NCBI GenBank assembly: GCA_033064195.1
Contig: JARBJD010000114.1
Span: 1-64,000 of the forward strand
DNA: 64,000 nt
Reading direction: 5' to 3'
Source: Blattamonas nauphoetae
Taxonomy: Eukaryota; Preaxostyla; Oxymonadida
Every line of letters starts with the position of its first letter. Position 1 is the stretch's first letter. The translations under genes and the position numbers were made by a program. This document shows positions 32,763 to 45,600 of the stretch, in pieces. The notes below the pieces were generated by a model. The model saw only the letters and a list, made by a program, of their open reading frames with translations. It was not told the DNA's origin and did no database searches.

Positions 32763-35153
32763 TCAAATCTCGCCAGTGAACGTTGAGCTGTATCCTGTGA
32801 TTTTAGAAGTATTGATGGGTTGTTTCTCTTGGTCAGATGCTTTTTTCAGTTTCCGGCGTGTTGAATGAATGTGATAGAATCCACATACTATAGCAGCAAG
32901 ACCGATGACAAGCACAACAGAGAGAGAAGCAATCAAAACAATCCACCAGATGTTATTTGCTTTCTGAGTTCCAGGATATGCAACGCATACGTTACCTTTC
33001 TTATAATATCCATCGTCACATCGTGAAAAATAGCATTTAGACGTATTGAACAGGCCTGTTTCCTCGTCACACTTGTACCCAAAGAGAGCATGCCTCATAG
33101 TCTTCCAATACTTGCAACCTACGAGTTCCACAGATATCTCATTTGGAACACATTTGCCAAGTTGTGGAGCGAGGCAGGAATAGAGTGAGTGGAGAGCTTC
33201 TTCGCTCATGTCGTGAGGATTGGCATAGAAAGGGATAGCGACATCAACAGGATGCTTCTTGAATTCAAGAACGGTCTGTTCTTCTCGTTCCTTGTATTCG
33301 AAGGAGAAGATTTCGTGCCTTGTCCAAGTAATCTTCGCTGAAGATCTGAACATCGTTGGAGGGAGCTGGCTTATATTGAGTTCTGGCATCTCCTCTTTAA
33401 TAGCAAGAATCGAACTTGAACTGAAGACTGATCCACCTGAATAACTTGTGGAATCAAAGAGAGGGGATGTGGCAGTTGGAGATCCACCAAGTCCGATCAC
33501 TCGGGCCGCTTTATTCTCCTGTAGCCTCTTCACAAAACCAGCACAAGCCGAACCACAAAGTCCGTCAGTCACAACGTACAGCTGAGATCGTTCAAAAAGA
33601 GGTGATGTCGGGGTATGTTTCTCCAGTTTGTGTCGAAGTTCGTAAAAGTAATCTGGCGATGATTGGTCCATCATATATGGCTGTAGATACTCCGAGACAA
33701 ATGTGGTTCCGTTAGCAGATATAAATGTTCTATTAACACGGCGTTGGTAGTATTCCATGGGATCTAGTTGTTCATTAGTTTTTGGGTCACGATGAACCAT
33801 ATTGTCCTCAGGAACCTGAGAAATAACATCGTTGACTTTGTTAACTTTGAGATCATATATGCCATAGTGAGGGTATGCAGACGGGAGGAAAATACTTGCT
33901 AACTGGAATGCGAGCTGCGGATATCCACCACCATTTCCTCTCACATCGAGAATGAGAAAGGATACCTTTTTCTGAACTATTTCGAGCAAAGCAGCTGTAA
34001 GTTTTGACGAAAACTTCGATCGATCAGGTGGGAGGAAGCTATGAAGTTTGATGAGAGCAAAATTGCTCGATTCGTGAATCACAGCATAAAATTCTGAAGT
34101 ATTTGCTAGAACCAAAAAAGGCTGATCAGTGCTGAGAAAATCAGATGGTGTCATTCGATCTTTGACAAGATATTCTGGCGGATACTGAAAACGATCAGAA
34201 AAAGCTTCCCATTCGCGATCATCGATTATTTGTTGTGATAATTGTGTGGAAAGTGGCAAGTACTTCGATTTATGAGTTTCAGGTTCATATAATGGGCATA
34301 TGTCTTCAAGTTTCGAGATTGGTGCTCTGACATAAGAATAGAACGGAAGCTTGACAACAGAGAGACCCGTTTGTGAATCCTCATATTCCACAAGAATTTC
34401 ATCAGTTAGTGGCGATTCGTACATTGATGCATCTCTGTGAGAAAAATCGTAGAAGAGTGCTCGATGGAACCGAGCAGAAGGATCCTTTGAAAAAACGACG
34501 TGTTCATCTGCCCACTTCGCAATTGTGACAGAAGCTGTTTCATTTTCGAGAAAATATTCACCGTTGAGGGAAATTCGTGTGATTTTCTTATCAGTGATGT
34601 CAATTCCACCTGAAGCGAGGTACGATTCTGTAAGTCGTCTATTGGAGACAAATCGAGCATACATAGAAATATTTGTGGATGATAATGGATCAGGAACAGC
34701 ATCGAAGGAATAAGGGAGAGCAAAGAAGAAGTAAAATCGGCATGGAGGAGTAAAGAGTGTATGGGGATCTTTGAGTCGTTTAATCAACGTCATGAGTGCC
34801 TCATAGTAATCCATTGCTGTTTCAAAACGGTCAACATTGATTTTATCAATTTCATCAAATAAATCCATTTTTAAATTCTGGTACGGTCCTGAGAGGTTTC
34901 CAAGGAGATCTCGAAAGATATATGAGTCCATATACTGCTTGATGGTATCTGGCATGGAGTTGAGCTCAGTGTCATTCACGCCTTTCTAGGATGGATCAGG
35001 AGAAGAGAGAAATGTGTGGAGTAAGTGTGCTCAGACTGTGAGTGTGCGAAGGCATGTCACAGCCTCTGAAACTTTGTAAAGTTTTCTGCTAGTGAGTTCA
35101 CATGGATTATCAGCCACAACATTAGATAATAAATGAAGAAATAGAATGAACAT
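32763..35153 (-). CDS. Membrane-anchored S41-type (tail-specific) peptidase
   Basis: Exon 1 at 35037-35153 encodes a short signal peptide (MFILFLHLLSNVVA then DNPCEL). The intron is 34986-35036 (GTCTGA...CCTAG, phase 0) and exon 2 is 32763-34985, about 779 residues in all. Exon 2 has no ATG at its head, which supports the extra exon. The S41 core is seen in SFLILDVRGNGGGYPQL (~360) and LYVVTDGLCGSACAGFVKRL with the likely nucleophile Ser ~518. Near the C-terminus a single membrane helix (~716-740, WWIVLIASLSVVLVIGLAAI) precedes a short basic tail. The chain is thus predicted as type I, with the catalytic part outside the cell or in the lumen. A cysteine-rich stretch precedes the helix. The substrate is unknown. 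The Lys partner cannot be assigned with confidence. Confidence 0.8.
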
Positions 35154-35202
35154 CGCCAGAAAAAGAAGAAAGGGATTGTCCTAGCCAATCTGTATTCAAT
35201 CG
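35154..35202. promoter_or_regulatory. 49 bp shared region between divergent starts
   Basis: The S41 peptidase (start 35153, minus) and the small gene (start 35203, plus) are divergent with only 49 bp between start codons. Both promoters and leaders must fit here or reach into the neighbour. No TATA-like motif; a TGTATTCAAT stretch lies close to the plus start. Confidence 0.45.
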
Positions 35203-35733
35203 ATGGTATCATTTTTCCCTATTCCAAAGTTATCAAACTCTCTTATTGTTTCTCTCTTTCTCTGTTTAATGCAGACAGATAATTTTGCGACTTTTTCGGA
35301 GTCTCTCGGAAAAGACAAGTTTGTTGAGTCGAAATCTTACTTCAAACCACAAGAAGTTGATGGTGTCACAACTTTCCAATTCTTTATTCACATGCTCTTC
35401 CTCGTTGTGTTAAAACATAGATTCGCCAATTGTTGAACATCCAATCGAAATCAAAGTCTTGTGGAAACATGACAGGACATTACGCCTCGATTTCTCCAAG
35501 AAAATCTTACAAATCTTGGATGGTGCATCTGTTAAAACTGAAATTGCTGGTCCAGATTTGAAGAGGGTATTTCCACATCTTTGTCATCATTTGTTCTCAT
35601 TCTCCCCCTTCCATCGAAATAGATTGACCAAGATAAAAAAGACGATACAGCCATTTCAATTACTCATTTGACAAAGGATCCAAAGAAACCAGAGGCAACT
35701 ATCGTTATTTTTGCTCCCAAAGCAAGCGTCTGA
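35203..35733 (+). CDS. Small four-exon gene, ~115 residues, unrecognised
   Basis: Exon 1 is only the start codon (35203-35205). Introns are 35206-35274 (GTATCA...GCAG), 35363-35420 (GTGTCA...ATAG) and 35567-35622 (GTATTT...ATAG), and the stop TGA is at 35731-35733. The phases 0, 1 and 0 join cleanly. The joined frame has a conserved-looking core: IVEHPIEIKVLWKHDRTLRL, DFSKKILQILDGA, then a lysine-rich loop, AISITHLTKDP and a final hydrophobic strand. An alpha/beta small domain is likely. No cysteines, signal or membrane segment. The product was not recognised. The short exons and preserved frame argue for a real gene. Confidence 0.7.
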
Positions 35734-36095
35734 CATCTTTGTTCCATCAATCTTTTCTTTCCCTTCGAAGCTCCGTGAAATCATCCTCCGTGATTTAAGT
35801 GATTACCTCCGATCCCTCTAAACCTCATCTTCTGTTTCTGACAAATCAAATCGTCATTTGCCCAACCTTTATTCATTCCCTACTCACTTCATCCATGGTT
35901 GTTGTACTGTTTCATAAACATCAGTCGTCTTCCATTTGCTTGACATTCTTCTCCAGCACTCCTAAAAGTTAAATGAAGACGTGAGGAAAGAAGAAACAGA
36001 AAACAATCGATTACTAATCGAAAAACTGGAACCGATGCAAGAAGTTGAATAGAATACAACATGAGAACAGAAATAGAGGGAAAGACTGGAAAAAT
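35734..36095. other. Convergent intergenic region, nothing seen
   Basis: These 362 bases lie between the stop of the small plus-strand gene and the stop of the PUF gene on the minus strand. It must contain both 3' ends. No open frame, repeat or RNA-like structure was noticed. Confidence 0.6.
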
Positions 36096-39000
36096 TTAAC
36101 AGTTGTCTCCAGGAATGCGAAATAGTTGGAGAATCGACTCACCGAGGACGTTATGGGAGAGAGTCGGTTGATACTGGGTGAAAAATTGGATCAATTTCAT
36201 TCGGTCATCTCCAGTTGCAGACATGCACATCTTTTGAACTGAGGGATTGGACACAGAGTGAGTAGAGATGGAAATAAGCTGAGGAGGAGTTGATACTAGA
36301 AATTGAATGAGCGATGAGAATGTATTTTGGTCGCACGTTACTAGAAAGGTATCGGCCACATTGGATCCTATTCGGTGGACGAGTAGCTCAGGGATATGCG
36401 GAATAAAAGACGAAAAAAACGCGCGAGCTGTGTATGGAGGACTGGAAAAAGAAAAAAAAGATGATGAAAAATGGGAACATATCAACAAATAAAAACACGA
36501 GCGATCTGAAAAGAGAACAGTACCTTTCTATTTCTCGCCATTTGAGACGCATCATGTTTTGAACAAGGTAGTTCGAAGCGGTATCTTTCGAGAGGAGTAC
36601 AATGTATGGAACGAGGGAAAAAGCGATGAGAGGTTTATGGACTTCTGGCACCACATGACAAATTCGTTGGACGACGAAGAAATATAGTTGTGTCTTCACA
36701 TCTTTTGAGAGACGGACACCTTTATCCTGCGCAGAGCTGAGTATACTAATGTGTTTGGTACGAGCTTCACGAGCAGAAGGAGATGATATGATATCTTCGA
36801 TGATGAACCTGGTTTTGGAATCTGGCCAAGACTGGAAAAGGCAATTTACAACATGTATTCCAACTGTATCTGTTAGGAGCGAGAAAATTCGGTTGTAAAG
36901 TTCGCGTGTAATGATGTTTATGATTGGATCAAGTGATGGAGAAAGAGATATCAAAGTTTGGACGATGTGTGTGCCGAACGAGTTAAATGAAAGTGTGGCA
37001 ATGGAGTGTGGTGGAAGATAATCAACGATTGTTAAAAGGAGAGATGGGGGAGAGTGTCGGAGTAATGTCTGGATCGAATAGTTTGCGAAGCGATCCGTAC
37101 AAAGTCGAAAAAAAGATCCTGATATCTCCTGAAGGCACATTTCCAACGCGATTCGAAGAAGTGAGTTTCGGTTCATGGCCTGAATATTGCTTATGTTCAT
37201 GAGATTGGTTCTGGTTTGGCCACCACGATCGTCTTGAGCTTTGATGGAGTCCAAGCATTCTTGAAAGAAACGACAGCCTTGTTGAGTGGACAACAATTGC
37301 AAAAATTGACCTCTAACACTAACCCACGACGAGAAAGGATCAGAACGATCAACATCTTGTTGAGTTCGAAGTGAAGGGAAGTGCGTTGCCGATGGTTGGT
37401 GGATAGGTTTCCTTCCAGTCTTGGAGTCATTATTCCGTTTCACTTCATTGGATGGAGTGAAATATGGGGGACTAGTGAAGTTGTTTGAACTTTGTAATGA
37501 TGAGGGGAGATTTGGAGAGAGATGGAGTGAATTTACTGTTGAGTAGGCATTACCTCGGCGTACAGGAGTGTAATTGACAGAAATTGGATGAGTTTGGATA
37601 GTATTGTGACTCTGAGCTGGACGGAATGAATTGGATGTGTTTGATGGGGTAAATTTTGGGATGGAATTTGTCTTGAGGCGAGGGAGGCTGATATCAGCGG
37701 GAGTGAAGGAATACGGCACAGACGAACGGTTTTCTGTCGATTGAGTTGTGTGTAAAGGAATGATGGTTGTTTTGTGAGGAGGTTCAATGATAATGTGCGG
37801 TGGCGAGATGTCGCTCATTGTATGATTGACAGAAGGATTCAGAACAGTCGGAAAACTATCCAACGAAGAACGAGGAGATGTAGATGATGCTGGTAATAGT
37901 GTGTCATTCTTATGATGGGTTGGCAATAAAATAGATATCCCCACATTAGAACTCTCTTGGGTGTCGACAACAGGCAATGTCACAGTTGGCACCTGATCAG
38001 ACAGTTGAAGATGTTCGATTGGTATTTCTGTGAGTTGTGAGGACATCGTCGAACTGTGGATCGATTGGTTAACCGTCTCTGTAAGAACGAGCTGTGGTGA
38101 CGATGGTCCAGTGTTAAATTCATGTGAAGGTTCGAGTAATTCACTAGTAGCTTCGACTGTTTCTGAATTTTGGGATTTCGTTCGTCGATGGCGGCGTCCG
38201 AGTCCTTTGTCGGCAAATTCTGTGTTTCTTCTTCTGTTGGAGACTGTGGGGGAGAAATGTTGCTGAGGTTTTCCAAATGAGTTGATAACAAGCGGAGGAT
38301 GTCGCTTATCAGGTGTTGCCGATCCAAACGGACTGACTGACGTTAGTGGGTCTGCGGTGAACGAAATAAAGGTTGGTTCGTTCTCGTTGTCTTGTAAAAA
38401 TGTAGTAGTGAGCTGGGAAAGAGATGACGGAGAATCGGATTGTTCGAGCCAATGATGCTGGACATCTGACATTGATGACTCTTTGGGAGTCAGATCGTTG
38501 GACTGTTGGGGACTTTGCAAAGAAAAAGATGGCTGAAATGTCATAAATGACGACGACGTTACACTTTGATGCATAAACGGCGAATATACTTCCTCGAGGT
38601 TATCGAATAGTGGTTCAGAAATAGCATCGTAGTCATGTGACGACTGAGCCAAGAACTGATAAGTTGACGAGAATGTAGCACTATCAGCATGCAATGATAT
38701 TGATGAAGTTATTGAATGTGTTTCAGAACCTAAATTATCAGCAATTATCAATGGGTGAGGGACTCGTTCTGCTGGTTTCGTTTCGAGAATATTTGAGGCA
38801 CTTTGGCGTAGTGTGTGACTAGGAAGGGTTAAAGATGAACTTGGGAGTGTTGAAGAACGTGGTTGTTGATTCGACGTGGCGAGCCGTCGTGAACGTGGCT
38901 CTTTTGGAGACAAATGTGGGGGATGGTTGAAGGATTGTCGTGAAGTTAGTTTGGGTGTGTGAAACGAGAGTGATCTCCCGTTTAGAGATCTGAGAGGTGC

Positions 39001-39264
39001 AGAATGGAGAGTACCCATCATTCCAAGTGCGAATTGGTCTTCTTCATACCAATTTGGAGAGTCCAGAGCCTTCAAATGAGTTGTCGAGAGTTCAAACTCC
39101 AAATTAGTGTCGACTTGAGAATGCCTCGTCAGTTGCTGTTCATAGTGAGGTGATAATAACCCTGTCAGTTCTGAAGGCTTTTTTCCGAAACCCTCATTCA
39201 AAGAATCAATGCCGGGAGAAATACTAGCAGGCAATTGTACTTGGTGCGGGAGAAAACTGGACAT
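36096..39264 (-). CDS. Pumilio (PUF)-repeat RNA-binding protein
   Basis: Exon 1 is 36524-39264, the intron 36442-36523 (82 bp, GTACTG...TTCCAG, phase 2), exon 2 36096-36441; about 1,028 residues. Residues 1-640 are Ser/Thr/Pro-rich and disordered. From ~650 a helical repeat domain begins. The diagnostic PUF core helices appear as GCRFFQECLDS, FANYSIQTLL, FGTHIVQTLI, VGIHVVNCLF, ASNYLVQNMM and, after the intron, SNVADTFLV and SNPSVQKMC. Eight repeats seem plausible. PUF proteins bind 3' UTR motifs and repress or localise mRNAs, usually in the cytoplasm. Repeat residues such as NYxxQ and HxxQ are those that read RNA bases; several positions here differ (THIVQ, IHVVN), so the target may be altered. 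It diverges from Sec6 with 93 bp between starts. Confidence 0.88.
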
Positions 39265-39357
39265 ACAACAAAAAGCGAGAAAAAAAGAGGGAGATTGGTG
39301 AATGAGATAGGATTAAGATCTCCCCAGCATTATATTCCACGGCTGGGACTCAGTCCG
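39265..39357. promoter_or_regulatory. 93 bp shared region between PUF and Sec6 starts
   Basis: The start codons at 39264 (minus) and 39358 (plus) face away from each other. The gap is purine-rich on the plus strand (AAAAAGCGAGAAAAAAAGAG) and carries no recognised box. It probably serves both genes. Confidence 0.45.
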
Positions 39358-42300
39358 ATGACAGAGCCCTATGTCATCGCCGCGGATGAAATCGAGAAAA
39401 AGGCTCTTGAACACATTAAGGAACGAATAAAGACTCAATCTGATCTCGAAAAAGTAGAACTCCAGATTCGAGAGAAACGTCAGACAATCAGCACAGAAAT
39501 TCAAACTGCGGTGCATGCATTGGTGTCTGAAGCCGGCGAATCTCTTGCATTTGTAGAGCAGAGTAAAGACCTCTCAGCAAAGGTCACCGAACAGTCTGAT
39601 TGAATCATCAATTGACAACCTCATCTTTCTCCTAAAATAGAGTAAAGTCAGCCAGTAAGGACACAACCGAGACACTGAAGAAAATTGACGCCTTTGAACT
39701 TGCAAAAACGATATATTCTGTTCAACAGAACCTGGCATCAACGAAAGACCAGGTCGATGCCATCTTTTCGGTCAAAGCTGATGTTTTAATCTTCTTCTCT
39801 TCACCAGTCTCTCCTTTAGATCCGTAAACTATCTTCCCAAGTGAGCGATCAAGGGCTTTTGATTCTTGTTTACACCCAGCTTCGAAAACTGTCCGATCTT
39901 CGCAAAGACATGCTAAAAGTGACAAAAGATAAACGACCAAATGAACACTCAAAAATTCAAGAATATTTTTCACAAGTCCCGTCTTTGGTTGAATCTTATT
40001 GTACTCTTCTCAAATGTCTCACCCATCAAATCTTTTACCTTGCTGAAGTGTGAATTTTTGCGTCCTCACCTCTTTTTTCACTTTAAAGCATCGGGAAGAC
40101 GATATCAAGTCATTATTTTCTGTTATTGCTCATGACGATAAATATGACGACGAACACGTTCTATTCAAACATATCTCTGCAGACGGGAGCATAATTCGCC
40201 CAAAATCTCTCTTTTATCAAACATTGGAAGAAATGTTTCGAATCCGGACACGATTAGTTTTCACAGCAGTCTGATCTTCTTTCATTGGAGAAGTCATTTT
40301 CTAGAATCCAAAATTGCACCACGTCATTGACACTCTCCTATATCTCGTTGAGGACATGCAACATTTTTCAACATACATTCTTCCCCTCATCTCTGAAAAA
40401 GATCAACTTCCTGTTATCACTGTCGAACGAAATGTTGCAGCTAACCTTCTTGAATCCATGACTGAAGAACCAATTGACGCCACACCCGGAACATTACGCA
40501 AATTTACTCGATTAATGGGAGCTGAAAGATCAACAATGCTCTTGAGCTCTCCAATGGGGAAAATGACGCAACAAGCTAAATTAAACCAAACAGCAAAGGA
40601 AGAAAGAGATGAAATGATCGGAATGAACTTTCTCCGCACTTTTGTAGACCTTTTTAATCAACAAATCGAGGATACCTTCGACTCGGTCGTTGATCGTATC
40701 GTCGGACCTGAAAGTGATGATCCAAGCAACAGTGTCCCGTCCGAAGTAATTATCAAACTTGGTATGCATATATTTCTTTATCCTATGATTTTCTCACCAA
40801 TTTAGTTCAATTTCCAAACATGTATCGACACAAAATGCTCGAATACGGATGCCCTCCCGATCTTCTCACTTCTCGAAAACTTTCTGATAAAGCAGCACCA
40901 CTCACCGACGATTATATCGTAAATGTTACTCGTGATTGCGACGAACGCCTTGAACGCATCAAAGAAGATGCAATCCAAATGAATGAGAATATTGTTGAAA
41001 CAGATGCTCCGATCAACATTCAAATCATGCTCAACGACACACTACGTCTATTTTTTCATCATCATTCTTTTTCAGAGGAAGCATCTCAATACGGAGGAGC
41101 TCTTCTTGCCGAACGAATTTTGCCGATCCATCGCTCGATAATCGAAAATTACAAAAGCTCACTTCAATCACGGTATCAAAACATTCTTTTTTATTATTTG
41201 TTATAGTTTTGATGCTGCAAGTAGTCAGAGATTCGACATGACCGATCTGGACAAACCACCCAGAGAAAACAAATCGATCTTTGAGTTCACATCACCAGTA
41301 TTTTTACTTGTGTGTATAAACAATGCAACCGCATTTTCACAATTGATCATGGAATCTCAAATTGACTTCAACACAATTGCAGATGCTGCTGCACGTGAAT
41401 CAAGGCAAGTTGGACAGGACTATCGAACACTTGGTCGAAATGAGGAACTTGATCGACGTGCACAAACCAGCAAAACGCAAATGGCTGTTGACAACGCAGT
41501 GAAAAGACTGAAAGATTATACATCGGACATCGACAGAGTACGCATCGAGTTTGTGGAACTTAGCGAGTCCTTATCAAAGAAATTGGGGACTTACATCGCA
41601 AATTATCCAGAATTCAATATTCCTGCTGATTCTCAACAAGATTGGAGATTTCATCTCCTCGCACAGAAAATGTCCGAATACAAAAGATTACTCGCGTATT
41701 TTGGAAGCTACATGCCGCCAAAGCTACTGACAATTGTTGTTTGTTGTTACTTTTCCTCAATTTCATTGGTCTCCTTCTTGTCATCAAACTTAGGAACAAC
41801 AAGCACAAACCATTATCATCGAACAATGCCTGAGCACATTTCTATTTTCTGACTTCCCAATTAATGATGATACCCTTAATCAACTAGCAGAGTTTCATCC
41901 TCTTCTTTTGATCTTCTTCAGAAATAGAGACAGACTCGATCGTGTGATCATCGACAAGCGAACTCCATGTGCATCATACAGCAAATTTCAGATTGTCGAT
42001 TCATTTTTACTCGCGTATGCTCTCCCCTCCTCGTTCATATCATTTCCATCAGTATCACACCAGAAAAAATACCGAAGACAAAAGTCGAATCAACATATCG
42101 TGAAATGGCCAAGACATGGCCTGATTTCGATAAGAAAGCAGTTGATAGCTTTTTAAAACGATTTGAACTCAACAAAGAAAACAAAGCTGAGATTCGGGAG
42201 TGCATCGAAAAAGTTCTCCAATTTATCGGTTAGTGAATTCTTCTTTCATTTCCTTTCAGAGAAGAGCAAGCCAGCCCCTGCAAAGACACCTGTTGCCCAG

Positions 42301-42396
42301 GCTCCGTCCAAAGAAATCAAAAAGAAGGAAAAAAAGGTCAAAAAAGAAGAGAGTCTCTTTCCTTCTGGGTCTCTCAACCTCTTCTTGAAAAAATGA
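39358..42396 (+). CDS. SEC6: Exocyst complex component Sec6 (EXOC3)
   Basis: Ten exons give 887 residues (sum 2,664 nt). The introns are 39594-39640, 39771-39819, 40048-40088, 40269-40304, 40762-40805, 41173-41206, 41739-41793 (start could be 41736), 42015-42052 and 42229-42259, 31-55 bp each. Sec6 is part of the tether that docks secretory vesicles at the plasma membrane. Evidence: the N-terminal DLEKVE-x-(R/K)-E-K...I-x-T-A-V coiled coil, the IQEYF...L motif followed by an EDD...D block (RIIE-EEK-D in known Sec6), then PKSLFYQTLEEMFRIRTRL (the W-x-x-x-F-F-E-x-L-E...R element). The C-terminus has YREMAKTWPDFD...FLKRFEL, where the family has a Y..L...YPD...L..R pattern. Helical throughout. 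A Lys-rich tail (~845-870) is extra. Somewhat longer than human EXOC3. Confidence 0.8.
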
Positions 42397-42614
42397 ATCT
42401 TTATCGTTCGGAGAATGTGCGTTTATTCATTGTGTTATGGAGTCTTAGTTGGGCATCTTGTCTTGCCTCGATGCTCTTCTTTTGTTCATTCTTTTCTAAT
42501 CTTCATTCCTAATCGACTCATTGAAATCTTGCAGTTCTGACGAACACTCAACATCTTCATATTTGTGAAATTATTGCTTTGAATCTGATCGAACCACTTT
42601 CTTCAAAATAATCC
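42397..42614. promoter_or_regulatory. Gap between Sec6 and the calcium channel
   Basis: These 218 bases hold the Sec6 3' end and the upstream region of the next gene on the same strand. T-rich, with no recognised motif. Confidence 0.4.
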
Positions 42615-45600
42615 ATGCCGACACTCATTGGCAATCACTCTGTTATCTCACTCAAAGTTACCGACACAAAGACCTCCTCAGTTTCATTTCTTCATTCTGG
42701 AAATGGAGAAGTCACACTCATGAATGAGGATGCACTAGAGTTCAACTCTGCTCCTCTCCGCGATCAGTACACCTATTGGATCCTTGATTCTGTAGAAAAT
42801 TCCAGAGAAACAGATATTTTCGATGATAAGTCAGAGTATTGCCTTTTTATTGATCAAAAAGTCACACTCACATCATCTCGTTCTTAACTTCCCTAGGAAC
42901 ACTCAAATCTCCTACAATCAACCTTTTTACCTCAGATCATTTGTTAATGGCTTATATCTGACGTATCATCCTTCTGTATCAGACGAACAGACCAAAGAGA
43001 CAATCGCTTTCCTCTCATGTCGTAATGACACTCCACCAGAGTTTTATACGTGGTCATTCCTAGAAAAAACTGATGAAGTATCAAAATTTGAGACAAGCTT
43101 CAAGGCTGTATCGACAGACGAAGAGATAATCCTCTTCCATCCGCATTCACAACTATCCCTCTGTTCAAGCTCAATTTCTCAGTTCTTTGAAGAATCCAAT
43201 AAAAAACATTCCTTGGAAACACCCAAAAAGCAGATTTATCTTGGTTATCCTGCTCAAAAATGGAGCATTGTTATAAGTCCTCCTTCCGTGTCAATTTCGA
43301 ACATCTCACGGCGGTATGACCATGATCTCCCATTCATCAGAGGAGGCCTCTTTGTATCACTTCATATTCGCCAGAATAATGGGTCACTTTTAGACATCAC
43401 GATGGATCCACATCTTGATCCCTCTGGTCGAGACGACACATTGCGCGCTATCTACAAGCCTATTCCGTTGGATGTTGAACACTGTGTTGAAAGAACACCG
43501 TCAAACCATTTTACTCGTACCCTCGCCGAAAATCTCTTCGAGATTGAACTTTGTGCTGAACCGACATCGACAAACAAATCTCCTCAAACCGAACGTCCCA
43601 ATGTTGTCAAACACGGCTCCCATGTGAAACTGAGACACGTCCTCACACAAACATACTTTGGCTACAAGGTCTCCGAAGGAACTGGCACAGATCACACAGA
43701 TGCAACTGTGCCGGAATTGTTCATCGTTAGTCTTCCGCCACCCTGCGACTCGCAAAAACAGGTCGAACTTTCAGACGTCTTCTTTCTCAAACCAGTTCCA
43801 CTGCCGGATAATCTTCAGTCGTCAGAAAAGGGGAAGATGTGTGTTTTAGATCTTACGGATTCTCCACACGTCTTAAATTCGGCAGAAGGAAATCAATTGC
43901 TCCCATTCTTTTCAGTGACACAGATACCAACAAGCTTTGTCTCTCTCATCCATGAAACTAGACCCCAGCTCAGCACGATCAGAACCTTTTCGACATCAGA
44001 AGCTGACTACACAACAGAACAAGCGCAGACTCTCATCACATCGTGTGATTATCTAAGTTCATTTGTGTCAAATGTTCACATGACAACCACGACAATCTCC
44101 TTCTCATGTCGACCAGCACATCATCTTCCTCAAGACGAAGTAGATCAAACGTCAGCTGATGTTGTTCCTCCTTTATCAGTCTGTCAAGGAGTCGTTTTCT
44201 CTCAAAAGCTCATAGATCTACTTCCCTCGTGTTTAGAACGGATTTTATCAATTCTAAAAACGAAGGCTGCTCTGTCCACAGAACCTTTTGTCATCTTCTT
44301 CATTGCTCTTTTGAAACTTCTGACGAGGGTCTCAGTTGGACATTCAAGGAGTGCAAGGACCCTTCTTGCTCATCTTCCCCAGATCGATGAACTTTCAACA
44401 TTCCTAAGGGACAATAAGGATCAACATTCTAATCTGCAGAAGGCTCTTTCTACTTCCACACTCAATCTGTACATCGCTGTGGTTGCCACTTGCCATCCAT
44501 CATTCAGAACCACCATTCCACTAAGTCTCATACAAAATTGGAAGAAAACTGCCTTGAATAAGATCAAAGATAAAGAAAGTGAATGGATGACGTTGATGAT
44601 CGTTCTTGTGAGCCCAAGATGGATTACATCCGATGAAAACGAGTCACGAAACCATGATGGATCTGGGGCCAACTCATTCCTTGATGTTCTTTATCTCCCA
44701 GCGTACTTTTTGGACTTTGATCGGATGCACAATCTTGTGGATGCGGTGCCACTGATTCCAACGACAGCTACACCACATGATTCAGACCCTTTCATCCAAA
44801 CGCGGAACCTTCGATCACCATCCATCTTTTCCCACCTATCGAAGGAATCATCACCAAAAGCCACTCCAAAATCTCAGCCCAAAGACGTGCCCGCTCAGTC
44901 TCAGGAGACAAAAGAATCCCCAAAACATTTCTTGGATTATTTTGAGGATCTAGACACTTGGACAACATCAACAATTTACTATAATAAAGCAGACTGGGTG
45001 TTATACCATCCAAGGATCCTTCAGTTATTCCTCACCCTTGCCGTCTCTCAACGTCAGCTCATCGTCAACAAACTCAGAATATATCTAAGTGAAGATGTTA
45101 TTGATGCCGCCCTCCAAAGCCTGATCAATCCCAATTCAACCGACGCATCTCTCTCACAATGCTGTCCGCTTCTTCATCTTTTTAAACTGCTCCACTTTCC
45201 ACGTGATGACATCACGACTTTGAGACATCGAACACATGATCCAAATCTCACTCTTATCACACCGATTTTTCTGCACGAATCAACAAAATCCGAAAAGCAA
45301 CATGATACTTCGACAATCCCATCTATTCCAAAAGCTTTCACCACTCTATTCATGTTGATAAAGTCCAGGCTGCCACCCAAAGAGCCACTTTCGACCATGT
45401 CGTCCCACAGCCTCCTCTTTCTCCATACTTCTCTTCAGATCCTCACATATGCCATTTCCACTGACTCGTTTCTCATACAACTGTTTGTGTCCAAGGATTC
45501 GTTGGCCAATGTTGAGAAACTCCTCGAACTCCTCATGGACATCGTTTTCCAAGAAGCTTACCCCGAGTCAAAACTCAAACCGAACGAATCTGTCACGCTT

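Noticed and set aside
39841-39879. Possible extra intron (GTGAGC...CCCAG) in the Sec6 gene
   Set aside because: The stretch is in frame and its translation fits the Sec6 pattern before the LxxLR...L segment, so it is kept as exon.
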